A DNA stretch of 64,000 nt from Nissolia schottii (Eukaryota; Streptophyta; Magnoliopsida; Fabales; Fabaceae), in the NCBI GenBank assembly GCA_003254905.1, contig QANU01011901.1, positions 1,401,232 to 1,465,231 of the forward strand. Direction: 5' to 3'. The translations under genes were made by a program, and so were the position numbers. Below the pieces are notes generated by a model. The model saw only the letters and a program-made list of their open reading frames with translations, had not been told where the DNA came from and searched no databases. Position 1 is the stretch's first letter. The number at the start of each line of letters is the position of its first letter. This document shows, piece by piece, positions 29,681 through 41,301 of the stretch.

Positions 29681-31498
29681 ATGAAGCAGCTGTCGAACCC
29701 CAATTTGGTAATAACACTCTCTGGTTTACGCCAACGAAAAACCTCACTGTTCCATACCAACACCAAAGCTTACTTCATTGAAAAGCTTCAAACTTGCAAT
29801 GACTTGACCTCTGCAACCTCGACCCACTCCAACGTTGTCAAGTATGGATTGTCAAATGACACTTTTACCACCAACCATCTCGTCAACTGCTACCTCAGTC
29901 TCCGCAGAATCGACCATGCACACAAACTGTTCGACGAAATGCCCCAACGAAATGTTGTGTCCTGGACTTCTCTTATGGCTGGTTATGTCACCCATGGTCA
30001 ACCCAATATGGCACTCTGGCTCTTCCATCAGATGCAAGGAACCTTGGTCCTTCCAAATGAATTCACATTTGCCACTCTCATCAATGCATGTTCTATCCTT
30101 GCCAGCATTGACATGGGAAGAAGGATTCATGGTCTTGTTGGTGTCATGGGTTTTGGGTCCAATCTTGTTGTGTGCTCTTCCCTTATTGATATGTATGGGA
30201 AATGCAACCATGTTGATGAGGCTAGGATGGTTTTTGATTCCATGTGTTTAAGGAATGTGGTTTCTTGGACTTCCATGATCACCACTTATGCTCAGAATGC
30301 ACAAGGGCATCATGCCCTCCAATTGTTTAGGGAATTCAATCATTTGGGGTTGGACAAACCAAACCATTTCATGATGTGTAGCGTGATCAGTGCTTGTGCA
30401 AGCTTGGGCAGCCTAGGTTCCGGGAAGATCACTCATGGGGTGGTCATCCGTCTTGGGCATGATGCAAATGATGTGGTTGCTACTGCACTTGTGGACATGT
30501 ATGCTAAATGCGGTTGTGTTCTTTATTCTGACAAAGTCTTCAGGAGAATCCCAAATCCGTCTGTGATACCCTATACTTCAATGATTGTAGGTGCTGCAAA
30601 ATATGGACTTGTGACAATGTCTCTACAACTTTTCCAGGAAATGATTGACAGAAGAATAAAACCCAATGATGTCACCTTTGTTGGGGTCTTGCATGCTTGC
30701 AGCCATTCAGGGCTCATAGACAAGGGACTTGAGCTCCTTAACTCAATGAATAAGAAACATGGGGTTGTTCCTGATGCAAAGCATTATACATGTATTGCAG
30801 ACATGCTAGGTCGAGTGGGGCGTGTTGAAGAAGCCTACCAGTTGGCAAAATCAGTTCAAGTTGAACCTGAGGGGTACCCATTGTTGTGGGGAACACTTCT
30901 TTCAGCTAGTAGGCTTCATGGCAGGGTAGACATTGCAATTGAAGCCAGCAAGCGGCTAATCGAATCCAACCAGCAAGTAGCAGGTGCATATGTTACATTG
31001 TCCAATGCATATGCATTGGCAGGGGACTGGGAAAATGCTCATAATCTAAGATCTGAAATGAAGCGAACCGGAATCCGAAAGGAACCTGGCAGCAGTTGGA
31101 TTGAGATAAAGGAAACAACTTACGTGTTCCATGCCGGCGACATCTCAAAATGTGGTCAAGGGAGTGAGATACTGAGCTTGCTAAGGGAATTGGAAGAGAG
31201 AATGAAGGAAAGGGGATATGTGGGAGGGACTACAGGGTTGGTATTTGTGGAAGTAGAAGAGGAGGCCAAGGAGGAAATTGTTAGCTTGCACAGTGAGAAA
31301 CTTGCTCTGGCGTTCGGATTAATAAACACGCCAAAAGGAGTCACAATCAGAATAATGAAGAACTTGAGAATGTGCAGGGATTGTCACGAGACATTCAAGC
31401 TGATTAGTGACATTGTAGAGAGAGACTTCATTGTGAGAGATGTGAACAGATTTCACCATTTCAAAAATGGATTGTGCACATGTGGAGATTTTTGGTAA
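29681..31498 (+). CDS. Pentatricopeptide repeat protein, PLS class with DYW deaminase domain
   Basis: Intronless gene of 605 codons, as usual for the family. Such proteins go to mitochondria or chloroplasts, bind one RNA site through their PPR repeats and edit C to U with the C-terminal DYW domain. The first 40 residues are basic and Ser/Thr-rich, fitting an organelle transit peptide. Successive P, L and S repeats show the usual phrases (KLFDEMPQRNVVSWTSLMAGY, split as KLFDEMPQRN and VVSWTSLMAGY; VCSSLIDMYGKC; VATALVDMYAKCG). The E region has the PG box GIRKEPGSSWIEI. The deaminase carries HSEK (His537, Glu539) and CRDC (Cys565, Cys568), the zinc-site residues. It ends CGDFW, a variant of the usual DYW. 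The best remembered counterpart is the At5g65570 group; the editing site is unknown. Confidence 0.94.
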   Translation: MKQLSNPNLVITLSGLRQRKTSLFHTNTKAYFIEKLQTCNDLTSATSTHSNVVKYGLSNDTFTTNHLVNCYLSLRRIDHAHKLFDEMPQRNVVSWTSLMAGYVTHGQPNMALWLFHQMQGTLVLPNEFTFATLINACSILASIDMGRRIHGLVGVMGFGSNLVVCSSLIDMYGKCNHVDEARMVFDSMCLRNVVSWTSMITTYAQNAQGHHALQLFREFNHLGLDKPNHFMMCSVISACASLGSLGSGKITHGVVIRLGHDANDVVATALVDMYAKCGCVLYSDKVFRRIPNPSVIPYTSMIVGAAKYGLVTMSLQLFQEMIDRRIKPNDVTFVGVLHACSHSGLIDKGLELLNSMNKKHGVVPDAKHYTCIADMLGRVGRVEEAYQLAKSVQVEPEGYPLLWGTLLSASRLHGRVDIAIEASKRLIESNQQVAGAYVTLSNAYALAGDWENAHNLRSEMKRTGIRKEPGSSWIEIKETTYVFHAGDISKCGQGSEILSLLRELEERMKERGYVGGTTGLVFVEVEEEAKEEIVSLHSEKLALAFGLINTPKGVTIRIMKNLRMCRDCHETFKLISDIVERDFIVRDVNRFHHFKNGLCTCGDFW

Positions 31499-32419
31499 TG
31501 ATCCATCTCAGTGCACAGATCATCGTCTTTGCATGATTGTATAATTACTGCACATAACTCGCAAGCTCTGCACTATCATTTTTAAGTGCTCTCATTTTTG
31601 CAAACCTTGGTCTTGGTCAGACTGTTGACATGCATAGAGCAAATAGTAATAAATGGTTATTAAACTCTTGAGTTAATATGTAAATTCTTTTAAGTTTATA
31701 ATTTTACTATACAAAATGAGTTAACACCCATGTAAACTTTTTAATTCTATTTATAGTATGATGATTCATCCTTTTGTGTTTGTATTAATGATATTAATGA
31801 TTTGAGGCACCTCATTTGATGTACTTATTTTTTACGTATCCTATATTTTGATTTTTCTTTTACAGTATAATTTAAACTCAAATTTAAAGTATCTTGTAAT
31901 TGATTTAATTCCTATTTCTAGTCATATTAAGATTGGTAACCAAAGACAAAAAATCAGCACACCATCCAACCCAACACAAAAAAATTATATTAGACCATCA
32001 TCCAACTCAAAATTGCATATTGACAATATCTAATTTCAAAATATAACTAATAACACTTTTGAACTATAAGCTTAGAAGTGTATTTTAAATTAGAATTCTT
32101 GTTCTAATTATTTATAAATCGCTCGAATCTTTTCTTCTTTTTCGGGTGCAACACGTTAAAATTCAAAAGATTCAAATATAAGTCAATTAACCAAAAATTT
32201 AGATGTTAAAACAAAACCTAGCGATTCAAAATAAATAAATTGTCAGAACAAATCCAAATACTAAAAAAAAAAAAAAAACTATAGCATCATAACATAGAAA
32301 CTATCAAGATAAACTATTAAAAAGTTTAACCAAAAAATGCAAAATACCATAAAAATAAAATAAGTAGAACTATTTCAAACATTTCTCCTCATTTTTTGTC
32401 CATTTTATATGGCAGTCAT
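31499..32419. other. Intergenic, no gene seen
   Basis: 3' region of the PPR gene followed by AT-rich DNA with an A-run near 32262–32278. No coding sequence is recognised. Confidence 0.5.
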
Positions 32420-33770
32420 ATCGTGAACCACAGGTTGCTACAGTTATCCCAATGGAAGTGAGGAATAAACATGCTACATGGTCAATAATATGTCCACTAA
32501 TATGCTTTGAGATTGTTGAGTGGCACGCAGCTAACCACGTGCTCCGAAAATTTAGTCTTGTTCAGATGGTGTTTGTTGGGCCTAGCTTCAACATACTAGG
32601 TTGTGCGCATAATATCGATCTGAGGGGAAATCCACAAGGACTGACTTGTATAAACTGGGTGCAAAGGCATTAGCAGTGGATTCAAAGGTGGGTCAATCAC
32701 GTAGCACTGGTCATTAAGCAAGTTACAACTTATACATCAACCGTGTAGTATTGGTAGTGGTATATGGAGAATGGTCATATATTTCTTAAGGTGATACATG
32801 ATTATCAATAACTACCTGATGTTTGGCAGCAATACTTTCCTTCACCGCCGCATGGTAATGTGCCCCCACCACATGAATTTGGTGATTCGCCCCCACAGGA
32901 TTTCTATGCACTGACAGCCCCACTAGATTTCTTTGCTCAACTCCCACAGGATTTCTTTGCTTAGCCGCCTCAATCTGGTTTCTGTGCTCTGCCTCCCCAA
33001 CCTGGCCTATTTTCTTAGCAAACCCCCATGCCATTGCAACATAGTTTTAACACTCAGTTGAAAGCTTGGCTAGGCGAACAATACAGAGATTTTTCGTCTT
33101 CGATGATGGCTCAACAATTGCACCACTTGACGAGAATTTTGAATTGTTCAACACTAACCCTCGTCGTCACAACCTCCTCATAATGAAGCTGATGAATTTG
33201 AAATGACTCCATATCCTATTGAAGTTGAAGTCACTCCACCTCTATGTAGACCTGACACACGATCTCCTCTTATTGGTGAAGTGTATAGTGGCCAACAGTC
33301 GTATGGTAGAAGGTCCTTCCATGTAGGATTTTCTTTAAGATCTAGTGAGCCACATGTACAATCACTAAGAAGATTGATTGACCTAGAACATCGTGTGGAA
33401 ATGCGTAGAGGTTTTTTCTGAGCCGTCAGGTTCTGGCATTGGGGTTAGGGTACCTTTCAATCTAAATGTGCCACCGGAGGATGAATCAAATGATCACAAC
33501 ATGACTGGTGCAACTCCGAGGCAACCGTCGCATAAATCTGGTAGAAGGAGAAACCTTTTTACAAGGGAGTTCGAGGAGTGCAGAGACAAGTGCAATGGTT
33601 AATGGGGCGTCAGGGTAATGACAAGGGAGCTAGTACCAATGGTGCAGCTCAGCTGCTGTATGACCTGCAAGACCATGAAAATATCAGGGCACCCAATAGA
33701 TACACCCCCATAGAGGCACCTAGGCTTATCGGTCAAGACTTTCTAAATAGACAATGAATGCACATGTAAT
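32420..33770 (+). pseudogene. Plant mobile domain (MAIN-like) gene relic
   Basis: The segment 32452–32670 encodes the C-terminal part of a plant mobile domain: WSIICPLICFEIVEWHAAN then HVLRKFSLVQ closely follow the family pattern CPLICFxIVEWHxxDRVLRQFG. Downstream pieces (about 32800–33050, proline/glutamine-rich; 33203–33602) resemble the low-complexity tails of such proteins but are broken by several stops and frame changes. The N-terminal part is missing. Plant mobile domains occur both as host genes (MAIN, MAIL) and as passengers of MULE and Ty3 elements. The MULE transposase relic downstream, facing it, favours the transposon version. Confidence 0.6.
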
Positions 33771-33846
33771 TGTTTGAATGCAACGAAACCTCTATTATTA
33801 TTGTTGTTCTTGTTCTTGTTATTGTTACTACTACTATTACTATTAT

Positions 33847-34400
33847 AACCTTAACCCTAACTCTATGGCCTAACCCTAATCATAACCTTAAACCTAACCA
33901 TACCCATAAACCTTAACCTTACAACCTAAACCATATCCTAAAGCCTAAATCATACCCTAGTGTCTTGAGCGACATACCTTCATTGAATCTAGTTTCTCGC
34001 TCTCCGTTTGCCACGTCTCGAGCAAGATGAGTGAGTGTCTCACATGAGACGCCTTCTAAAATTTTAACTTTGGTTTCTATTTGCTTTGTCTCTCGCGATA
34101 TGATTAACCCTAACCCTAACCCTAACCCTAACCATACCCATAAATCCTATTGTAGTATCTCGTATGAGATGAGTGAGCATCTTGCACGAGATGCCTTCTA
34201 GAATTTTAACTTTGTTTTCTATTTGCTTCATCTCGCGTGAAATGACTAACCCAAATCCTAACTCTAACCCTAATCCTAAACCCTAAACCCTAACTTTAAT
34301 CTTAACCCTAACCATAATCCTGAATCTTAAACTTTAAAACTTAAACCATAGCCTAGCTCTAACTCTAACCTTAACCCTAACCCTAATCATAATCCTTATT
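33847..34400 (+). repeat. Telomere-like CCCTAA repeats with interleaved 142-bp unit
   Basis: Three blocks of degenerate CCCTAA/CCCTAAA units (33847–33960, 34104–34140, 34246–34395) alternate with two copies of a non-telomeric unit about 142 bp apart (34015–34106 and 34153–34248). The unit contains near-palindromes such as gtctcacatgagac, ends in tctcgcg(a/t)gat and shares ttctatttgctt. Block two holds about four perfect CCCTAA units in a row. The blocks lie exactly between the 3' ends of the plant mobile domain relic and the MULE transposase relic. Confidence 0.75.
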
Positions 34401-34517
34401 GGCATATAGAGACCAATAACACATCAAATGGGTGTCAGGAAAATGAGTTATGATAATGAATCATTTCACATTGAACTTTTACATAGAAAATAGTTATACT
34501 TTGACAAGTTTAGTGTT

Positions 34518-37386
34518 CTACATCTGATGACTTGGCCTCGCACCAGGGTGTGGACAATGAATGCTATTATGACCTGTTCCACGACAAAGTTTGCAATGTC
34601 TTGGTCATCATCCCTTTGTCGAATCCATTTTGTTGTGGAAATGAGTAGATTTTGGTCGACCTAGTTTGTTGCGCTTTAAACTTTCATCTGAAATAACGAG
34701 CGAAAATACGACCCAAGGCCATGTTGATTTATGGCCAACAACCTGGAAATCTTGCTTGTACACCTTGCAGAGGTTGTCCATGGTGTAAAATATGCTGATG
34801 TATGCCCACTAGTCCAATCTCGCACTGTTGCAGCATGTCATTACATGAACACATGGAAATTTAAATTTTTGAAAAGCACCACAATCACAATAATCCTTTT
34901 CAAATCAACCTTGAACTGATTGCCTGATGATAAATCCTTACAATGGAATGCTTACGAAACTCTTGAAAATTCGTGAACCTGTAGTGAAAAATCTTGAAAA
35001 TCAAAGCCTAAATCTAAAACTTGTAACAATAGGTTTAGTATTGCATAAAGGTGAGTATTACCTGTAACGTCCCAGATTATGTCATCATTTTTTGGAGTAT
35101 TGCGGTCAAAAACTCTTAGTATTCATTTCTCGCATTCCTCCGAACATGTGCATTTCTCCCGTTTGTAACAAACAAGACAAATGTCTTGAAATACGTCTCT
35201 TGCACTAATGCTATTATCAGAAAATTGCGAGCCTCTAGAAATTTAGAGTTTATTGATTCGTCTAGGTTTGTCGTCATATTGGAGTAGCAGCATCAACCAT
35301 CAAAAACACAAATCCACTTTTCTCTAGGAATCTCGTCAATCCAAGCGGCATACGCTTCGTTATGCCACCGCAGTCTTTCATAACGATGATTGTATTGCTC
35401 TATTGTGCTCAAATACCCTGTAAAAGAAATGTGCAAATACTCAAATAGGATTAAATAAATATTTGTATGGAGAACTATAAACAAAAGTGCTTAAAAAATG
35501 TAACCTGCCAATACCCTTCACAAGCTTTTCCATGAACTTCACTTTGAAGTGCCAGGTGAAATTATGTGCAATATGTCTCATGTAGTACAGATGGTATTTC
35601 CATAAACCACCCATTTGCCATACTGCAAACTTTATTGACTTGTGTCGATCGGATATCAACCAAATTAGGCATCCCTCTGGTAACGCTTGGCACAGATGTG
35701 TCACCAAGCATCTCGTGTTTCACCCTCGATAATCGCAAATGCAATGGGAACAATATTTTGATTGTCATCTTGTGTTGATGTCATCAACAAACAACACTTG
35801 TATTTTTCATACAAGTGTGTTCCATCCACCCCAGAATGCACGTTGAAAAGTTATAACATTTATCCTAATAGACCTATCAGTGTTGTAAGCATCAACAGTA
35901 TCAACTTATGGGCATGAATTATCAAAATGTTGTAATGCAATCAACCAATATGGCAAGTCATTGTAAGACTATTCCCAATTGTCGTAGACTTGTGCAATTA
36001 CTTTTTGCTTTGCAAGCCAAGCTTTTCTGTACGATGCCCAATATCCTTTGCGGTCCATAACAATTGCTTGAATTAACTTTATAGGCATTGTTGGCTTCAC
36101 TCTTATCTGTGCCAATATTATGCCAACAATCTTGAAAAAAACTCAACTTTAAGTAGTCACGTAGCAAGACAAGTATGAGGGTCGCTATATTTTGTAACCT
36201 CCTAAAAGCAACTATTTTTTTCCAGTGCGGCCCTAATAAGCCATTGACATCCTTGGCCAAAGTTCTTGCATTTGAAGAAGTACTTCGTCGGTTCATTCTT
36301 TAATTTTGTAATTCACCCCAATGCTCAAGCAACGACTTGTAACAACTTCTTTAACTGCATCCTTATTAGTAAAATACTTCCCTATGTAGAGATCATCACC
36401 TGGAAAATAATCATTAATGAAATCTCCAAAATTAGATGCACGCATCCCCTCAACATCAAATGTGTGCAAGAAAGCTGGTGGATCATTCAGTTGTGCATTT
36501 CCTTCGTCATCTGTAACATTTAATAAATCCATTAATTAATTAAATATAATAATTGGGAATTTAATTATAATTATAATTTATTTAGCAACTAAACTACAAT
36601 TACTAGTCAACAAATTTGTAGTTCTGATACACAAGATCTTCTTCACGAGGTGAGCATAGAGCATACTTTGTATATTTGTTACTCTACATAATTAATTTAA
36701 AATATAATTTTATTGGATCCATTTTAGTACAAAATATTTACATAATAGTTTAATTGACTTGAAATTAATTTATAAATAATTAATTATATAAACTCAATAG
36801 TTAAATGTAATAACTGAGAATTTAATTATAATTGTAATTATAAGTTAGTTATCAACTAAATTTATATAAGAGTACCTGAATTGTCGTCAGTTACATCGCC
36901 TTCAGAAATGTCACTTTCATGCTCGCTCCAGCTTGCATTATCATCTCCATCTGCGAACAACTCATCATCTGACAATAATGTTAGTTCAACGTCTTGTTGA
37001 TGCATGTCGTTCGAACTTAGACCAGCATTTAAATCAACATTCGCACCAACCTCCTCGAAGTTCACAAACATATCAATGTCACTCAGACGTGTCTTATAAT
37101 TTTCATATAAAGAAAACATTTGTTGCACTTGGAGGTCATTTGATATCGTGATACGTCAATATTTAATCAATCCATTCATAAAAGACACTAGCGTTTTATA
37201 TCTTATTCTTGCCACACTCTTTTGAAAATGAGAAGATATTACACCACATAAATCTGAGAATGACATAGATAGCCAAATTACAATAAACTCGACACCATTT
37301 TCACTAATAAACTTAACACCCTTAATATTATTCTTTTGCACAAAACCATTATAAAAACTAAACGTAGCAACACCTCCCTTATTCAT
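34518..37386 (-). mobile_element. MULE (Mutator-like) transposase relic
   Basis: Read on the minus strand from 37386, in order: an N-terminal piece (GGVATFSFYNGFV), an acidic stretch (about 37128–36862), a DNA-binding-type region (36532–36293, KYFTNKDAVKEVV), a middle region (36296–35958), and the catalytic region with LISDRHKSI (second DDE aspartate context) and YYMRHIAHNF at about 35650–35560. Next comes half of a SWIM zinc finger (FPCVHVMTCCNSARLD, near 34850). Last is a CCHC zinc knuckle, CKLCRGTGHNSIHC, at 34554–34595, with the stop at 34518–34520. Frameshifts and stops separate the pieces, for example directly after NSARLD, so it is dead. Terminal inverted repeats were not found; the element may extend to about 37.8 kb on the right and could include the plant mobile domain relic on the left. 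Confidence 0.75.
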
Positions 37387-37574
37387 TTTTTTATATCAAA
37401 ACGAAAACACAAACAACTACCAAGAGAATAAGAGGATGGAGAAGAGAAGAATATATATGAGAGAAATGAGAGGATAAAGAAAAGAAGAATAAGAGAATGA
37501 GAAGAGAATAATGAGAAATCCTATTTATAGAGCCAGCCCTGGATCCCCCCTTAATTTTTTTATTCTGGCAGGTG

Positions 37575-37748
37575 CGAAAATCGCCACACTGCACGACAAT
37601 TTCAGTCACTTGTACAGTAAAAAGTTACTTTATGGCAGGGTTGAAATCGCCACCCTGCACGGGGATTTCAGACCCTACTGTCCCTGCCATTTTGCTTTTT
37701 TTATATAAAAAAAGGTACTAAAATCGCCATAACTTATGACGATTTCTG
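37575..37748. repeat. Three hairpin-forming repeats upstream of the MULE relic
   Basis: Three spaced copies (37575–37604, 37641–37672, 37718–37748) share aaatcgcca on the left and its near-complement (gatttc or aatttc preceded by ac or gg) on the right. Each could fold into a hairpin. They lie just 5' of the relic transposase start. Confidence 0.55.
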
Positions 37749-38558
37749 TACCTTTGTCCATACATTTGTAAATTTTTGATCATAAACACATTACAGGAAA
37801 TTGCATTTTATGGACCGATATACTTGTGAAAATTCCCATTTTTTAAATGTTTTATTGAGTAAATATCTTCTCATACTAAATTATTTTACTTTTGACAATT
37901 TTTAAAACTAAATCCATCAAATTTATCATTATCTAATGTTTTATATGATCTTAACAAAATTTTTATTAATCAAATTATTAAAAGAATTAACTTATAAGAG
38001 GTTTAGAGATTTGCGAAAAATTTAAGTTTATGATATACCTCTCTATAATATTGTATTAAAATGTATTATTTATCACATTAGATGATATGACACTTCAATA
38101 TGTCATATTAGAACATGAATGTTGATAAAATACAATTCAATTCTAAAAATTATTGAAAAAAGAAAAATCAATATGAAATGATATTTATCCATGAGACATA
38201 CGAGAAATCACCATATGTTATTTCTTACATACATTTTGTCATTTTATATCTTATGTTTTTATCTTTTTTTCAATTTATTTTTCACAAAAAGTAGTTCTAC
38301 ACAAAACAACAGTTTTTCATTAGTTTTTGGTACCCTTAACCATAGTTGTTAAAACCGGCCTGGTGAACGACCTAGTCACCCTATCGGGTCACTGACTCAC
38401 AGGTTCAACCAGTGGGTCATTGGGTCACTTGCTGAACCAAATTTTAATTAATAAATATAAAAAATATAATTTAATTTCATTAAATATATAATATATATAA
38501 TTTAATGCAATAAAATACACATTAATGTGATCAGCTTAGTAGTAAGCAGTGCATTATG
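37749..38558. other. Intergenic, repeat debris
   Basis: AT-rich DNA. A GC-richer patch at about 38350–38450 has repeated gggtcact/gggtcatt phrases that look like an old repeat piece, with no clear ends. No coding sequence. Confidence 0.4.
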
Positions 38559-39695
38559 TGAAACACCCCTAGCTAACTGCATACGCTCGAGCCGTACACA
38601 ATGCTCACTAGGTTGTCTACTTTCTGGTGGTTCCCTTATATCTTTTTGAAGATAATGGTTCTAGAAAATAAGGACCCATTTTTTTTCTTTTGTATAAAAG
38701 TTTCAGAACATATAGCCGTGAGTGCAGAGGAAAATTATTGCAAACGATAGAGCTCTTAGGCTCAAGACTGTGCATACATTATATTACATGCTTAGTGGGC
38801 CATCACATACATACATACAGAGTAGTATCAATATTACATGTCATAGATAACATCAGTTCATTTATTCAATATACTACATGCTCTTCCAGACATCCCTTCA
38901 CGGTTCCTCAGCAGGCTCAGCAGCATCCGCATAGTAAGAATCATCATAAGTTCTTGGAGCCATAAATGAGTGGGGGTGAGAACGGTAGGTTCTCAGTGAG
39001 TACTAGTCTAGCATTGTCTTATATTCCTCGATTATTTTCCAGGTCGCTCATAAGTTATCTAGATGTACATGCATACTAATCCTTTACTGGTTATTATCTT
39101 GACCCTATGTTCTGAGCAGCTTTACCTAAGTTACTAGGTGATTGGGTATCTAATTTGGACATTACCTAGGCTTCGTGCTATTTTCTTTGTCTCGTCTGCA
39201 AGTGGCAATACGGAATTGCCCGCTTGTTTTACTGCTAACTGACATACTAGTCATCTTGGGGCGTCCCCTTGACGATACATAATGCATAACCATATATTTA
39301 CACATACATATATGCTTGCATACATACATACAATCATTCATTCATCCATACATGTAATTATATAGTGCATGAGGGAAACTGGGGATCTCTTACGCGCCCT
39401 GTGACTGCTTCCTTCTTAGTCTTTTCACCTTTGTAACCGTGGCCTCGGCTACAACCTCTTTCCTTTCCCTATCGTGTCGCCCCGGCAGCGCTCTTGACCG
39501 GTGTGGTAGCTAACCACATAAAGCTCATAGGAGGAAGACATCGAACACGATCGGTACAACCACCCCCTTACCGGGACGGCGAGGGATCGGACCTTGGACT
39601 CGATCAGGTGTGGACACGTAGGTCGACCCTTGGACTCGACCACGCTTCTCTTTGCTCTATTCTTAACTGGGGCCCCTTCTTTACTTTCTTTCTTC

Positions 39696-39782
39696 AGGCC
39701 TTGGCCTGTTCTCTTCATATTAAGGCCTTGGCTTTCTGAATTCTTAGGCCTTGGCCTAATCTCAAAATCTCAGGCCTTGGCC
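39696..39782. repeat. Four AGGCCTTGGC copies inside the LTR-like element
   Basis: The decamer aggccttggc recurs at 39696, 39723, 39746 and 39772 (spacing 27, 23, 26). The first six bases are a palindrome. Confidence 0.6.
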
Positions 39783-40138
39783 CATTGCTATCATACTCAG
39801 GTCTCTCTACCTGCGTTGCTCATAACCAATCCAGCTTGCCGAATTGGTGAGGGGCATCTCTGTAAAATGTGCCAAGAGAATCGAGATCTTCCTAATCATA
39901 TAACTACATATTCTTTCGGAGGTCGTCCGAATCCTTGGTGATCGGAGCCTTTATACCCTGCTTTTATTCCCTAGGTTCAATTATGCACCTTTAACTTTAC
40001 GTGAAAACCTCTAGTTATTTACAGTCGTTCTAACTCATACGACGGTCGTTTCCTCATGATGCATGCTTTCATGTACAATGGTATGCAAATCTATACTTGT
40101 TGGATCCCTTAGAACACTTAAAATCTCAAGTGCTTCAT

Positions 40139-40385
40139 GTTTCATTCGAATGATCGAATGACTAGGGGTACTTTCGAATGAAATCTTGCGAGTTCTTTCA
40201 TTCGAATGAATTTGGGATTCAATCGATTGAAACCTCCATAATTCTTTCATTCGAATGGATTTGGGATTCAATCGAGTGAAATCCTAAGATTTTCTTTCAT
40301 TCGGCTGAATGAGAATTCAATCGATTGAAAGCTTAAAATTTTCTTTCATTCAGCTGAAAGATCATTCAATCGAATGAAAGCTGGC
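40139..40385. repeat. About 50-bp tandem repeat of palindromic half-sites
   Basis: Units starting at about 40193, 40242, 40292 and 40341 each contain ttctttcattcg(a/g) and then attcaatcga(t/g)tgaa. The two halves, ttcattcgaatga and ttcaatcgattgaa, are themselves palindromic. The array lies inside the LTR-like element. Confidence 0.7.
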
Positions 40386-41301
40386 AATTTTGGCCCCCGA
40401 GACTTCAGTTCTCATTTTTCTCCAGAACGTTCAAAGTTAACTAATCCTAAGGTTCCGATCAGTACAGTTATGCATTTTCTTTGCTAAAATCTCCAAAAAC
40501 CCTCGTAATCATATAATCTCTCAAATTCTTACTTAGAGTTTTTGTAGTCAAACTTATATAAAAACACATAGAAAATCATAAACAAAACCACATAGACATT
40601 GGGCTTAGGATTACCCACTTCCTATGCGGATTCGGAATTGACAAGGTGATGGTGGAGAAAATCCTTGTCACAGTGGTATGCTCCAAGAAATTTCCAGGAG
40701 TCCGGCAGCATTCTCACGATGTGTACGAACGGTACTAGAAATGGGAAAAACTGAAAGAAAGTGATTTTAAACTTCTAAACTTTTCGTTTTACATCAGGGG
40801 GCCCTTTTATAGCCGTGGCCCCCTGCTTGCCTATTTAAATAAATTTTTTTAATTAATTTTATTATTATATTAAAATTTTATTACAAATTCCCAAAACATC
40901 TAGGCCCTTTGTTCAGTTTCGGTCACGTTTGATCGCGTTTGGTAACCATTCCCCCGTGTACGGATATCTAAAAATATTTCGAACACACATCCGCGACCTA
41001 CGAATTTTTTTAGTCAGGATGGCGTACCGAAACAATGTATCCAGGAACTTGTTTCCGCCAGCTTATACTTCACAGATCCCTTTGATCCTTAACCGGATTT
41101 TCGTTTTGACTGAGAATGGGCATGGACCTCACGATGTTCCGTGAGACCATAACTTCATGGCTTTCTCCAAAGTTTAAGGGAAATAGACCTTGTAACTAAT
41201 TTCCCCCCGTCCCCTAATCATTTTCCTTTATGCTTTTAGTTAGGCAGAGATCATAAATCATACAAAATATTACTAAGGGAAAGCAGGGATGTTACATTAT
41301 G

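Larger units (their letters stand above)
38554..41301. mobile_element. Solo-LTR-like element with 5-bp target duplication
   Basis: The element runs 38559–41296 (2,738 bp), begins TGAAACACCCCT and ends AGGGATGTTACA, so its ends are a 10-of-12 inverted repeat with the TG...CA termini of LTR elements. The pentamer ttatg flanks it on both sides (38554–38558 and 41297–41301). No gag or pol coding is recognisable inside, so it is best read as a single long terminal repeat left after recombination, probably Ty3-type by its size. The perfect target duplication suggests moderate age. Transcription orientation is undetermined. Confidence 0.7.

Noticed and set aside
29835-30251. 138- and 119-codon frames overlapping the PPR gene
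   Set aside because: They are alternative-frame shadows of the PPR coding sequence.
33847-34400. Interpretation of the CCCTAA blocks as a chromosome end or fusion point
   Set aside because: The blocks are short, degenerate, interleaved with a second repeated unit and embedded between transposon relics.
39449-39941. Frames of 81–115 codons inside the LTR-like element
   Set aside because: They lack any retroelement or host domain and overlap on both strands.
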